Source: Boswellia sacra (Eukaryota > Streptophyta > Magnoliopsida > Sapindales > Burseraceae). Taken from it: a DNA stretch of 64,000 bases. The position numbers and the translations under genes are program-made. Position 1 is the stretch's first letter. Each line of letters begins with the position of its first letter. The notes under the pieces were generated by a model. The model did no database searches, was not told where the DNA came from, and worked only from the letters and a program-made list of their open reading frames with translations. Shown here piece by piece: positions 45,167-58,797 of the stretch. The stretch spans positions 1-64,000 of the forward strand of contig SNVD02014564.1 in NCBI GenBank assembly GCA_013180625.2, written 5' to 3'.

Positions 45167-47901
45167 AGATTGTTTTTGGGTAATGAAAATACTGTTTTGC
45201 ATAGATATATCTGGCTCATAGGTCCTTTTGCAAGTTCGAATAGATGTACAACCCCTTGCGTCCTGTCAAGAATGTGGTATTATATGTCTGTACAGATAAA
45301 TGGAACACTATGCTCTTTTTTGTCAGCTGATGCTGTTTAAAGCTTGCACCGTAAATCATAGATTGATGGCCACAAAAATATCTGCTGACTCTGCATTTTG
45401 TTGCAAAATTTTCCCATCTCCATTGCTCGTGGAGGCTGTAGCATTGGCATGTTTAAGTTATTCGCGAATTCCCTTATATTACTAGTAGTCATGTTAATAT
45501 ATTTCTTATGCTTGCTGCCAAGAAAGTAGTTGTACAGCTTGGGACGATTATGATGGTGTATGAGTTATGTTCTTCACTCCAAAGAGTAGGATGTATAATT
45601 TTAGATCTTTGATCAAGCTCTTTGAAGCTACTTTGATTGCATCCCATTTGGCTGCTTGATGCGTAAATGTCAATCTTATTTGTTAGGTTCCTAAGACAAT
45701 GACTGAGGCTAGCAGTTGCAGTGGTGGTTGCCACAGTCTCAAAGTTGGATAGTGCTGATGAGTTTCGTGCACAGATTATTTTGTTGGGTCACGTGGGAGT
45801 GGAAATGTGGCATGTTAGAGATTGTAGCCTGGAGGGGAAGTAATCTTGTGATAAAAAAGTATCAAGTTACAGAGGAGAGAAAGAGAGAAGGTTATCGAAG
45901 TTGGTTTCCAATAATATCAAGAATTTGATGTCTATAGCAATTAATGTACTTATGTTAAATCATGGTACATGATACATCTTTGACCAAATCAGTACAATGA
46001 ATGGCTGTACTTGAATTGGTTGTTTAAGAAGGATCATATTATGAACCATGTGAACATTATTAACCAATGAATTCCCTCTGATGCTATTGTGGACTTGAAT
46101 CAAACTCAAGCGGTTGGTTTTATGGGTTTGATAAACATTAGCAGGAAGTTTGTACTATTAATATTATCATCCACTTTAGATGATAAAGATTGTATTTATT
46201 CATACATCATTTTAAAGATATATTATTTCTTCAACAATCTAGTTAAAGGAGTCTAATCATTGAATGACATCAATCATTTGAGGCATTTTTAGATATTGAT
46301 AATGGGTTTCTGAATTCCTTCAATTAAGTGAAAGAATACAAACTTTGATTTGGATCAACCTTATCTTCAAAATCATTACCTTCATTATTTTCAATCTACC
46401 AACTTAAGGGTCATACTATGGTACTGTTTTAATAGTACATCAATTTTTAAATTTGTATAAAAATTATAAATAAAATTAACTTAAATCTTTAATTTACAGG
46501 GCAAACCCATATTAATATATTCCCAACACTTCCATATTTATATAACATAACCACACAAATCTCACATATGAAACATTAAATATTGTACCACATAATTTGA
46601 CCCACAATATTATTTATGCTTATACTCTCCACACATGGTAACAAAACAACTAATTAGCTTAAACTAATCCACAATTTGTAGTAATTGAATACTGATAATC
46701 AAATTCAACTCCGAACCTCATCTCAAACTCATCACCCTGCTGCAACTTCAGCCAGTCACCATGGCATAACCGCCATAGCCAATTGGGCAAAATGCACTTA
46801 TGTATAACGGTCAATTCTGCCACATCATCACCTCCACCTGCTATAGATCTTCTTTACGCATTTATTATTATTATAAAGAATTATGTAAAAATCTAAAGCA
46901 ATAAAATAATACATAAAAAAATGATTAAACTAAAAGAATAAATAAATAATTCTTTTATAATGTCTAGGTTCTCTTCACCATTGAGCTGTGGATCCCCACA
47001 GTTCAAAACCTTTCACTCTTAGGTCCTATTTTTGATTTATTCATTTTTTTTTAAATCTGTATACATTTGTCTTTCTGTTTTTGGAAATCTAGCTAGCTTT
47101 CCGAGAAGTGTTTTTCTTATCTTTTTTTTCTTTTCAGCTTTCTCTCTAACGCTTAGTTTGCCATTTTGTTCAACTCAGAGAGAAAACACAAAGAGAGAGA
47201 ACGTCTTTGTTATTTCTTTATTTATTTTTTCTATTACCCGTTTGGTTATTCTTCTTCTTGTTGTTTTGTTGGTGCTGGGTGCTTTTCAATTATATATATT
47301 TACATTTATATGTTTTTTTTTTGTTATTGTTAATATATGGTATAAAATAAATGATCTTGTGTTTATTAAGATTGCAGATTGTTAGTAAGTTTAGCAGGAG
47401 CAGCAAAAGGTTCTGTTTTCTTGTAGCTTAACAGAGTTTTTCTGTTTCAAGTATTATTCAACTCAATCATTTCCTTTTTTTCCTTCTGTTTCTTTAATCT
47501 TTTATGAAGTGGTGCTCTTTTTGGGATTTTGTAGTCTGGATACTGAAGAAATCGTATTTGTCGGAAGGTTTCTTTAAATGTTTTGATTCTGAAGTTAAAA
47601 GAATGTGAAATCTATTTTTTTTTTTTTAGGAAGGAAAATATTAGAAAAAGATGAATTTTTATGGAGTTTTATCAGATGGGTATTTTAGATCTTCAAATCT
47701 AGTAGAGGGTCTTTTGCTGTATGAAAAATTAGAAAGCAGAGAGAATGTTTACTAGATCTTGAGTTATTGTAAATCCTCGTAGACTTTTGCTGAGGTGAAT
47801 AGATAGGCAAACTTGGGTTTTTAGTACTTTAGTAGTTGTTTTTTTTTTTCTTTTAATATATATATATATCAATGGTTTAGCGAAATACATACTTGGGTGC
47901 A
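45167..47901. promoter_or_regulatory. AHL 3' region, intergenic DNA and EIN4 5' region
   Basis: 45167 to about 45500 is probably the AHL 3' UTR. The middle is AT-rich with no supported gene. 47030-47900 is T-rich with CT runs and a TA microsatellite near 47858-47868. The ethylene-receptor subfamily often has a 5' UTR intron, and this stretch could hold one, but I cannot place its ends. Confidence 0.4.
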
Positions 47902-50900
47902 ATGGTAAGGGCATTAACTCTTGTCTTGATTTGTTATCTTATTATCTGTGTTTCTGCCGCTGATAATGAGTATCCCAATTGTAATTGTGATGATGAGGGT
48001 AGTCTTTGGAGTGTACAAACAATTCTTGATGTTCAGAAGGGGAGTGATTTCTTGATAGCAGTGGCCTATTTTTCGATACCCCTTGAGCTCCTTTACTTCG
48101 TTAGTTTCTCAAATGTACCCTTCAAATGGGTCCTCGTCTTATTTATATCATTCATAGTCCTTTGTGGATTGACCCATTTGCTCAATGCGTGGACTTTGTA
48201 TGGCCCTCATTCATTCCAGTTAATGCTATTCCTCACCGTTGCTAAATTCCTCACGGCTATGGTATCGTGTGCAACTGCTATAACCCTTTTGACTTTGATT
48301 CCTCTCCTTCTGAAATGGAAAGTGAGGGAGCTGTTTTTGAAGCAAAATGTGATGGAATTAGGCCAGGAAGTTGGGATGATGAAGAAGCAGAAGGAAGCAA
48401 GTTGGCATGTTCGCATGCTAACACGAGAAATTAGGAAGTCGCTTGATAAACATACTATATTATATACAACTTTGGTTGAGCTTTCTAAGACCTTGGATTT
48501 ACACAATTGTGCAGTTTGGATGCCAAATGAGAATAGAACGAAAATGAACCTCACCCATGAGTTGAGAGCAGGCTCTTCAGCTAATTTTCATCCTTCTATC
48601 CCAGTTAATGATCCTGATGTGTTGAAGATAAGAGAGAGCAAGGGGGTCAGCATTTTGAGGCCAGATTCAGCACTTGGGATTGCAAGTGGTGGTGGGTCTG
48701 ATGATTCAGGAGCTGTGGCAGCAATCCGGATGCCAATGCTTCGTGTTTCAAACTTTAAGGGAGGAACACCAGAGTTGGTTGATACCTGTTATGCTATTCT
48801 CGTTTTGGTTCTTCCAGGTCCAGATTCTAGGGTTTGGAGCATTGAGGAGATTGAAATAGTTGAAGTAGTTGCTGATCAGGTAGCTGTAGCTCTTTCCCAT
48901 GCTGCAGTTCTTGAAGACTCTCAGCTGATGAGGGAGAAACTGGGGGAGCAAAATCACGCATTGCAACAGGCTAAGGAGAATGCAATGATGGCTAGCAAAG
49001 CAAGAAACTCATTTCAGAAGGTGATGAGTCATGGGATGAGGAGACCAATGTACTCTATTTTGGGCCTGCTTTCGATGTTTCATAATGAGAGTTTGAGCTC
49101 TGAGCAGCAGATTATTATTGACACCCTGGTTAAAACCAGTAATGTCCTTTCAACTTTGATTAACGATGTGATGGATATTTCAGCTAAAGATGATGTAAGG
49201 TTCCCATTGGAGATGAGGCCCTTTGGACTTCATTCCATGCTTAAGGAAGCTTCTTGTCTCTCTAGGTGCTTGTCTGTCCACAAAGGCTTTGGTTTTGAAG
49301 TGGATGTTCAAAGATCCTTGCCCAATCAGGTTATAGGTGATGAGAAAAGAACTTTTCAATTGGTTTTGCATATGGTAGGTTACCTATTAAGCATATATCA
49401 CGGCGGGGGAACCGTTTTCTTTCGGGCTTGCTCAGACAGTGGGAGTGAAGACAAGTATGATAAAATGTTGGTGACGAGGAGACCAAGCTTGCCAGATGAC
49501 CATGTCTACATAAAGTTTGAAATTGAGATTAGAGAGGTTAAGTCTCAATCAGATGTCTCTGTCCCAACCAAGCTTTTGCCCGGCTGGAGGCACAACAGTA
49601 AAGAAATTAAGGAGGGCTTGAGTTTCAGCATGTGCAAAAAGCTGGTAAAGGTGAGTTTCCCAAACATTTTCTCCGTAATATATTTCCTGCGATTGATTTT
49701 TTGCATTGTTAACGGTCATGCTTACAAGGAGCAGACATCCTATGTTGATGAAATATGGCATTTTGTTTCACTGCAAATGGTTTTGACTAATTTTCTGCAT
49801 AAAAAGGATGATTCAAAAAGTGTGTTAAATAACAAAATCCTGCTTCTTCTCTGCATTTGTGACTGGATTCTTTTCTTTTCTTTTCTCTGTCTTCTTTTTT
49901 CTATTGTTGTTAAGGGTAATTGCCTTGTGCCTGCGTCAGCAATCAAGCGTGGGGAGAAACCATTTTCTCTGGATTTATGCCCATATATGCCCTTCTTTCA
50001 TGGACCAACTTATTTATGCTATTTCTAGTTCAGAAAATAGAAATGATTTCTCTTCTCAAAGCTATGTTTCTTAAACTTCAGGGCATCATTTAATAATTTG
50101 GGTAGCCTGTTTAATAAATAAGACTAATAGGTGATGTATTATCTGGATTGAACCTTTATTCATTTAGTTTTATTTATGTTTGGTGTTGTTAGTTTTAAAT
50201 GGTTATGCCTTTAGACTGGCCTTAAGGCAACGGTTAGGAAATGGTTAATTCCCTCACTCTTACAATAAAAATTAAAAAGATAAAAAAAAAGACAGAAAAA
50301 AATATTTGACTCTAATTTATGTAAGATCAAACCCATACATTCACTTGTTGAACCTGGATCGCAAGATGCCACGGATATTGGGTTCGACAGAATTTACCAT
50401 ATTCGATGCGCCATTTGACCTTATGGTTGCTTTCTTCTATAACTAATCTTTGAATGAGTCATTTTTCCTTTATTTCTGCTTTGTAAACTAAAACAAAAAG
50501 TTTCAGAAGTCCTCAGTCTCTCTCTGGTCAAGTGAAAATTATATTATTTGATTTTTCTTTGGCCAAAGAATCCAACCAATATTTATCTATTGTATAGATG
50601 ATGGGGCTCAAATTTTGTGTCCTGATTTTGGGAGACTCAAATGGTCACATGAAATGTACTGCCGTATATGTAACCTCTATTTTGCGCATTGTATGAACTT
50701 AGCTCATTTCTTCTTGGCTCTTATATAATGAGTTCATAAAATGGTCTAGGAAATGATTCAGAATGTAAACTTTAAACTTCAGAAATTGCTTTTTAAGGCT
50801 TTTTGTTATCATTGTATTTGAATTTGACTTGTTTAACACAACAATTAAACATGTCTAGTTTGTTTAACCTATATAACTCTAAAGTGATTAGAATAATAGT

Positions 50901-52080
50901 GTCGGAGGAGTCAATATGATCCAACCTACCTTAATCTATTTAACCTGTTTGGTCCTTTAAGTAAAAACTTAAATCATTATGAAAATTAAGTAAGCTCAAT
51001 TCATAATTTAGTTATAAAATATGATATCTATGATTAAAATTTAATAATTTGATGGTTGACTTGTTTAGGAAACCTCAATTTTACAGAGTAAATTAACAAA
51101 GTAAATGGAAGATGACACCTACGCAGAGAATGATGAGCCTTGTCCCTTAAAAGAGAAACACATACGGAGAGAGTTTAAAAATCAAGCAAAAACTTGATGC
51201 AGCAAGTTGATCAAAATAAACTAGACTGGCAAGAGAAAACATTCTAAGAATTACTCAAAAAATGATAAGGAGGACAATCACAGTATCGTGAAGGAGAGGC
51301 AACATGTGACATGAGGAGGGGAAGATCACCACAGAAACTAAGAATGCTAAAAACCGAGAAGGTTTTAACTAGAGTTGCCCTTTAAGCTGTCACACACTCT
51401 TTTGCCTATTGGCAACATCTCAAAGAACTTTATGTTCCTTTGGATTAAAAAGTGTGCAACAATACAATAGTATGTGGTCATTATGGTACTAATTAACTTT
51501 ACCAATCTGACTTTTCTGTTGAAATATTTATCTGCAGGTGATGCAAGGTAATATATGGATATCATCAAATTCTCTGGGTTTTGCACAAAGAATGACACTG
51601 GTTCTCAGGTTTCAAATCCGACCATCATCTGGAAGAACGCAATTTGGCCCTGTAAATTCCTCTGAGCAACCAAACTTCTCTCCTCATTTCAAAGGCCTTC
51701 GGGTAGTACTAGCTGATGATGACGATGTAAACCGGACTGTGACAAAGCAGCTGCTTGAGAAGCTTGGTTGTGAAGTAATTGCTGTATCATCTGGGTTTGA
51801 TTGCCTTAGTGCTTTAAGTGTGTCTGTAAATTCTTTTAGAATTGTTATTTTGGACCTTCACATGCCTGAAATGGATGGATTTGAAGTGGCAATGAGAATC
51901 CGGAAGTTTAGAAGCGGTAATTGGCCATTGATTATAGCTCTGACTGCAAGTGCCGAGGAAAATATATGGGAAAGATGCCTGCAAGCAGGAATGAATGGAG
52001 TGATTCGAAAACCTGTTCTCTTACGTGGGATGGCCGAAGAACTTCGAAGAGTCCTGCAACAAGCAGGTGAAAGGGTGTGA
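47902..52080 (+). CDS. EIN4: Ethylene receptor, subfamily II (EIN4/ETR2 type)
   Basis: Two coding exons, 47902-49650 and 51538-52080, joined in phase 0 to 763 codons plus stop. The first real ATG is at 47902 (MVRALTLVL). Seen: signal peptide (1-21); Cys27 and Cys29, the usual dimer disulfide site; three membrane helices (about 52-70, 75-95, 107-135) with copper ligands Cys88 and His92 (VLCGLTHL) for ethylene binding; GAF domain (about 178-333); a diverged histidine-kinase region with His377 in [14 protein letters not shown]. Exon 2 holds the receiver domain with ADDDD (642-646), phospho-acceptor Asp689 (ILDLHMP) and Lys741. Family knowledge: the receptor acts at the ER membrane with CTR1, and repression is released by ethylene. 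Closest to EIN4 by the motifs [11 protein letters not shown] and GNIWIS. The exon-1 frame stays open into the intron up to 50028. Confidence 0.96.
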
Positions 52081-52600
52081 AGCAGAAGTTTCAAACGTTT
52101 TCTTATCTTTAATAGTTGATTTCAGAGGTCGTCAATAAATGTGCTTACTAAATCCCAGCTTGGGATGTTAAAAAAGCATTCAAAGCATCTGGTATACGAA
52201 ATTGTAGCTGTTGCACTCCACTAACCATTTGGTTCATTAGGCTGCATTGCTAGACAAGAACTTAGAGAGGATTGTAACATCATGTAAGTTATTGTTATGC
52301 CTAACTAATAGTAAAGAACTTTAATATGCATTTCACTGAATAGAAGTTATACAAACTTGAAATCTTTTTTCTACTTGCTTGATATGTTCTTATAGCTGTT
52401 TTTTTTATAGTAAATTACAGTTGAATTGTACATTGTAGTGATTTATCTAAATGTAAGACTTGCACATTAGAAGGGATAAGGTGCTGCTCTGGTGACTTTC
52501 AGGATGTATTTTTGAGCTATTTGTAGACTTGAAGGTTTTTTAATTACAAGTTACGTTTAAACACTCAACAATGGCATGTAATGCAAGACTAAATAGTTAA
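52081..52600. other. EIN4 3' UTR and intergenic sequence
   Basis: AT-rich. The first ~300 bases are likely 3' UTR. No other feature. Confidence 0.45.
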
Positions 52601-52773
52601 GGTGTGTTTATTTATGTTTTTGAATTTTTGTTTTTAAAATTTTAAAAGAATATGTAGTTAGTTTTAAATTTTTTTAAATTTTAAAAATGGTATGTGGTTG
52701 ATATTGATTTAAATGCATTGAAAAATATGTGTTTTCATAAAATTATTTTTCAAAAATATAAATAAACATAACC
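52601..52773. mobile_element. Tourist-like MITE (173 bp)
   Basis: Termini GGTGTGTTTATTTATGTTTT and, on the opposite strand, GGTTATGTTTATTTATATTT form an imperfect inverted repeat of about 24 bases. Flanking TAA occurs on both sides, as in PIF/Harbinger insertions. The interior is AT-rich without coding. Confidence 0.7.
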
Positions 52774-53139
52774 TAAATTAAATTTAGATCATTCAGGAGA
52801 TGATGGATATATTCATTAGTTTTTTTGGCTGTATTGTTGGATCAGTAAATGTACTGTTATTACGATAATGTTTCGAAAATATATGGATCATGTCTGTAAT
52901 ATTCAATATTAATCAGTACCATGATTAATGCTGTCAGACTATTGTTATCACTAGAATAAACCAGAAGGGTATCGTACAAATCCCCTATATGGCTATTCTT
53001 GTAGAAGAGGCATTGCGTGCAAGTCGCATGTGGGGTCTATTTTGCTCCAATTTCAATCATGGATAAAGCTGAAGGATTCTATTCTACATAGCTGTTATGG
53101 AGAAAAGGAAAAGTTATTGAAGGAGTTTAGTTAAATCAT

Positions 53140-53702
53140 AGCTTGTCAGTGTCTTATCATCAAAGCCTTGAGCTCCTTGGTCAGCTACAGAGCTGGAAAA
53201 TGAGTCTAATGGCAACCTGACTAAGACAAACAAACAAAAGCCAAACCCAAATAAATCTTATCCTACTACTGCTCTAATAAAATTCGGAAAGAAATCCAAA
53301 AATAGAGTAAAATTAAAGGCCTGTTTGAAAAATAATAACGCATCCAAAATTTGGATGCTATGATTCTATTTGCCGGTTTATTTTAGATGCAAGGGCCGGT
53401 ACTCAATAGAAAAGAAAAAGGCTAGTGTCTTAACATCAAAGCTTTGAAGATTATCAGCTACAGAGCTGGAAAATGAGTCTAGTAGCATCCTGACTTAAGA
53501 CAAACAAACAAAATCCAAATTCAAATACATGTTATGCTACTAATGTTGTAAAACAAATTGGAAAGAAATGCAAAAATAGAGTAAAATTGAAGGATTGTTT
53601 GAAAAATAATTTTAGACATTGAAAATTTTGATGTTATGATTCCGTGTAACAATTCGATATTTATTTTAGATGTAAGGGATATTCAATAGAAAACAAAAAG
53701 TT
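53140..53702. repeat. Tandem duplication of ~280 bp
   Basis: Units of roughly 53140-53430 and 53431-53702 share 'gctacagagctggaaaatga', 'gacaaacaaacaaaa', 'aaaaatagagtaaaatt' and 'tgtttgaaaaataat' in the same order. The copies are diverged by many substitutions and small gaps, so the duplication is old. No coding. Confidence 0.8.
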
Positions 53703-53939
53703 AAGATTATTGATTTATTGAATAGAATTATAACATCTAAATTTTTTAATTTTAATAGTCCTTTTAATTTGGATCATTTTTATGTCCCCTATAATTTATG
53801 CAGGATATTTTCATCTCAATTCAATAATATCATTGGGTCGTCTCAATCTTTTGGAAAAGAAAATTAAAAAAAAAAAGTAATGGACACTGTATTACAGTTT
53901 GGTATATTGTAATTTATATGATGTCACATACTTCAACAA

Positions 53940-53943
<4 letters not shown>

Positions 53944-54006
<63 letters not shown>
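53944..54006. repeat. Compound (TA)n / (GA)n microsatellite
   Basis: A TA run at 53944-53976 is followed by a GA run at 53981-54006. Confidence 0.95.
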
Positions 54007-54013
<7 letters not shown>

Positions 54014-54318
54014 GCACGTTGGTTTGATGAAAAAACAGAGTGTTACTTTCTGCCGTACCTAATTAATTAGATACAGTGTACAAAGACTTTTCCTTAACCT
54101 GGGGAGGCAAGCTTCTGGAGATTGTGGACTGGCTCAGACACGTGGGAGTATGATGAAGAGTTGTTGGTGAATAGTGATGTGTAGAGCAATTTTCCGTGGC
54201 TGGCACTTCCATGCCGTACAAGGATATCTTGCCCTCGCCCCTGCCCTCGTCTTGAAGCAAAATTTCCTACTTTTAATATCATTCATTGACCGTTGTCTTT
54301 TCTTCCAAATGGAATCTA

Positions 54319-54478
54319 CGTATTTTTTTATAAATTTAATATTTTTATTTTTAATTAAATTTAAAAATATATCGTTGATTTTGAATTATTTTAAATTTTA
54401 TAAAAAATATATGATTAAAATTGAATATAAATTACATTAAAAAATATGCTACACAGAAAACAGAATTTGAAATAAAAA
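54319..54478. repeat. Possible degraded copy of the 52601 MITE
   Basis: AT-rich stretch with the same order of motifs as the interior of 52601-52773 ('ttaaattttaaaaa', 'gattgaatataaa', 'cattaaaaaatatg'). The ends are not clear. Confidence 0.35.
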
Positions 54479-54687
54479 AAAAACAGGGAATACTAAGGTC
54501 ACCTCTTTGTCCAACCTTCTTATTGGTCCGGGCTGAACACCGAATTTTCTAGCCCAACTAACAGTCGGCCTACTCTATTCTTTTGGATTGGACTGAAGCT
54601 GATCTGTGACATATAAAAGAATCAGCCCACTTTAAGTATTTACTTCTTTTCTTATTGAATGAAAACCAGCATAACAGAGAAAGAAAG

Positions 54688-57600
54688 ATGAGTGTATGCG
54701 CATCGGCTGAAGCAGAAGCAGAAGCAGAAGAGTATCACTCAAAGGACTTTGAGTGGGAAACCTTGAAACGAGAAATTGAAAACGACCCTTCTCTCCAACA
54801 CCACTTACTTCCATTGCATTCTTCTTCTCAAGTGAATGATTCCGGTTCTGATAGTGATGCATGGAAAAGGTTTCACACCCGCCACTCCTCTGGCAAGTTC
54901 TTCAAGGTTCAAACTTCTTACCCTTTTCTCCATTTGCTTCACTGTTATTGATTCTGATTTTATTTTTGTGTAAAAAAAGGTTGCTTTGGTTTAGGTTAGC
55001 TTCCTGAACTTGGTAATTTGAATAACATGTAATACTGTTATTCTGGTGATTGTTATTTCCCATACTATTTGTAAGTCTCTACTTTTGTAATACTTTCAAT
55101 ATGGATAGTCGAGCTTGTAAATTTCGTGGCACTTTTCTTCAGATGATATGCCCTGATTTTGGTTTATGATAAGCCTAATTGAACTCATGTCTTGAAACTT
55201 ATTTTTATACTTAAAAGCCTTGAGGCACTACTCAAATTTTTAAATGTTGCTGAGTTACCTCTTGCATTGCAATTTTGTTAAAATTTTAGTTTTAATATTT
55301 TGGATACTAATATGCTGCTTTTGCAGCTTCCTGCATTGCATAGATTTAGGAAATGCTATTTCAGTTTCTCCTCTCCTCGTGGCTGAGCTTCTATTTATGG
55401 ATGCAGGAGCGACGGTATTTACTGAAAGAATTTCCAGAATTAGTTTCTTGTGGAGAATCTTCAAAGCTTTTGGAAGTGGGATGTGGTACTGGCAGTACTG
55501 TCCTTCCGATACTACGGTAGTATAAGTTTTTCCATTCTATTAGAATTATTTTCTTTTGTTTTTTGTGGGACAGTGTCTATGATGTTTCGTATTACCAACC
55601 TTTTTGAACTGCGGTTAATGAACTTAGCCGTTTAATTATGAATGTGCTTAAATGAATTGTTGTTATTAAATATTATTTTTGAGCATGTATCTGAAATGCA
55701 TATTGAATTGTCTCAAAGCTGTGCTTCTTGAATTCTTGGTCAAACTTACCATTTAGACAGGGATTAAGAAGGATTAGTTTTTAGGTAGAATGTTACGGGG
55801 GCTAATGATGTGGTAGCAAAATATAACTAAAGTGATCAATCAAATACCTTCTTTGATAAAATTTCAACTTCACTGAAGGTTCACTATATAGAGCTTTTCA
55901 ATTGGATGTCATGATGTTATCTGTATTTACGAAACATTTTCGATTTGAGAAACTTTGCTAGATGTCAGGATTTCTTATATTTGGTAGCTTTCGCTTACAC
56001 AAGAAGACTTCTTTATACCTCCTATCAAGGAATTTTTATTATTATTATTATTATTTTCACATTGATATCTCAGTTGCATGGAAAGAATGTAACCCTATGT
56101 TTCTTTATTGGTCTATTTTGAAATATAATTTCGTTTCAACAACTTTACCTTCTCATCTGTTCTATTGTCAAATATGTAAAAAAATGCAGTTAGCAGATGA
56201 AATGAAATATAGTTCCATTTTGGAAAAGGTCATAATTTTGATACCAGTTCACATGTTTTAAAATTTAATTGTCATTATGAGTATTGGGATCTGAGGCTTT
56301 TTTTTTTTTTTTTGGGTGATGTGGATTACTAGTACTGTTAAAATGGATCAAAGGAATGAAGTATGCCACAGTGTTGTGACCCCTTTGACAAAAAGAAAAT
56401 CATATCAAAATATCTTGTTTTTTAGTAATTCATAAGCAATTTAATTATCTTCCTGTTAATTTAGCCTTTGGTGACATTTGCCAATGTATTGGCTCAGGGA
56501 TGCATAAGATGCAATTGAATGAAATCATGAAAGATATGAAAAATTACAGAGAAGTTTTATGCTTTTCAGCTGGTTAAAGCTTTTTGAAACATGCTTCAGG
56601 TGATTCTCATACTGTTCAGTTTGGATCCTCACAAGTTCACAACAACCATTTTTTATTTTATTTGCAGTGGGAACAAGAATATTATTGTATATGCTTGTGA
56701 TTGTAGCTCTGAAATTCTTGAGCGAGCTAAAGAGTCTGTGGAGACTTCCCATGCAGTGTCGGTAAAAAATCGTTTCCATGCATTCTATTGTGACTTTTGT
56801 ACAGCTGGCTTTCCAGAGTGGTTGGCCTACAGTTCTTGCCAAGAAAGTTTTCCACCAAAGCAGCACGATTGCTTTACAGGTTTCTAACTTCACTTGTTTC
56901 TATTGGGTGTTCCATATTTTATATGATTTGTATTTGCTTCCCATATTATTTGAACTCGAGAAATCTGTTTGATTTTCAGACGTCAGAGAGAAAAATGAAC
57001 CACATTCAACATATTTTATGAGAGAAAGTGGCTCTTGTATTGGTGGCGTCGACTATGTCACTTTGGTATTTTTTTTTTTTTAATTTGGACAGAATCACTT
57101 TAGCCATAACAAGTCATTTCAACATGATGTTCCAGCTTCTTTTTTCCGTGATTGTTGACACCCTGAGCTTCTTCTGTTCTTATTCAGTTTCATTAGATAA
57201 AATTTTTGAAGATGATCAACATTGAAATCAAATTTTGTCACTTGTCTTGAATTAGATATTCACACTGTCGGCGGTACCGCTCCAAAAAATGCCTACAGCC
57301 ATCTTAGAGTGCTACTCTGTCTTGAAGCCTGGTGGGCTGCTCTTTTTTAGGGATTATGGTAATAAACTGGTAACCTATGAAATTACTTTTAGAGTTAATT
57401 TAAAATGTTCAAACTAGTAGGTTCCTGAAATCTCAATTTCTGATTTCTTACTTGCTATTTCTGAGTTTGAATTACAATTTATGGAGCAGTTACTGACAAA
57501 GGTTCATTATGATGAACGCAGGCCTATATGATATGACTATGCTGCGATTCCACCCAGAACAAAGAGTGGGGTTTAGGGAGTACTTGCGATCAGATGGAAC

Positions 57601-58059
57601 TCGTTCTTATTTCTTCTCCATAGATACTGTGAGAAACCTCTTTGTGGATGTGGGCTTCACTGAGGTACAAAGTTATTGCCAAATAGTTTGTTGTAGACTC
57701 TGGTATATGGAATGCTGCTGAATTGATAAGAATTAAAATCAACAAGTCTTATGTTCTTTTGCAATCATAATAGTCATATTCTGCTCTTGATTCTTGATTG
57801 TGATAATTCCATTGACTTCTTTAAACAAAAGGAAGATTTTCAACTGAAATATACTCCACAAAGAAATAAATGAACTAACACCTTAGTAGGAAATCTCAAA
57901 GTTTTATTCATTTGTTCACTACTGCTTGTGCTGAACGTTGAACTGCATATCTTGTTGCAGGTTGAACTTGACTATTGTTGTGTCAAGTCTGTCAATCGCC
58001 GAAATGGGAAAAGCATGCAAAGGGTTTGGGTTCATGGGAAGTTCCAGAAGCCGATGTGA
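54688..58059 (+). CDS. tRNA N3-methylcytidine methyltransferase, METTL6/METTL2-like
   Basis: Seven exons: 54688-54906, 55407-55516, 56668-56879, 56980-57065, 57256-57358, 57522-57664, 57961-58059. They join in frame to 323 codons plus stop. Seen: N-terminal SKDFEWETLKREIENDP and AWKRFHTRHSSGKFFKERRYL; the SAM-binding motif LLEVGCGTGSTVLPIL (about 94-109); the acidic VYACDCSSEILERA; VDYVTLIFTLSAVPLQKMP; LKPGGLLFFRDYGLYDMTM, hallmarks of the METTL2/6/8 and yeast Trm140 family. Family knowledge: these enzymes methylate C32 of the anticodon loop of tRNA-Ser, tRNA-Arg or tRNA-Thr. The methyltransferase fold is complete; the short N-terminus suggests the METTL6 branch. GGCCC/GCCCA motifs and 'catataaaag' upstream (54530-54640) fit a housekeeping promoter. 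Confidence 0.92.
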
Positions 58060-58797
58060 AGTTATTCTGTCAGGACATCTCTTGTTGAGGTACTTTTTAA
58101 GAGATACACATTCGTTGTTTACCTTTAAGTCTTCTATGCAAATTGACCTACTCTTGTCATATTATCGAAGTAACCACTTTTCGCAATTTTTTGGTTTGAT
58201 TGCTGGATGAAACTTTTGAAATCCAGAACTGAATGAAGCAACAAGCAATCAAATTTTTTCATCATCATTGTATAATTTCTATGTATCAAGATTGTTACAA
58301 ATGATTACTGATACGAAAGAAAGAAATTTCAGATTCTCCATTTTTGTCTTATTGCATTTTAGAACTTAGTAAATTGAAAAATATAATTTGTATTCTGTGG
58401 GAAATTATGGGAATACAAGACGATGCTAGGTACACATACCATAAACTTCACCCCAAAATGATTAGACAGGCCTGTCTCCGGCTTATTTTCTGTTGCTGTT
58501 AGTGTTCTGCCTCCGGTACAATAACTTGTTATAGCACCTTTCAGGCTCATGATACGGTACTAGGAATAACGATACCGGAAAAAACTATGTTTTGGTAATG
58601 TGTAACAATATTAGTAGTAACATTGAATGGTAATTGTGTCCTTTTTTTGTTATATCATATATATGTAACATTAGAATGAAGAAAGTAATGAAATGGTACA
58701 AAGGAGCTAGTTGATTATTAGTTCATTAGGGAGAAAATGCTTAGCAGGTGGAAAATGGAAGTGATAGTATCAGAAACTTCAGATTGATGGGCACTAA
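58060..58797. other. Methyltransferase 3' UTR and intergenic sequence
   Basis: No additional gene is supported. Small frames here lack recognisable domains. Confidence 0.45.

Noticed and set aside
45300..45928. Short ORFs downstream of AHL on both strands
   Set aside because: No domain, no splice context and no conservation that I can see. They probably lie in 3' UTR and intergenic DNA.
47893..47901. Upstream start of the EIN4 ORF at 47893
   Set aside because: The codon there is TTG. The first ATG is at 47902 and gives a normal signal peptide.
50201..50400. tRNA-like segment in the EIN4 intron (ggttcgac near 50381)
   Set aside because: No acceptor stem or D-arm could be matched around it.
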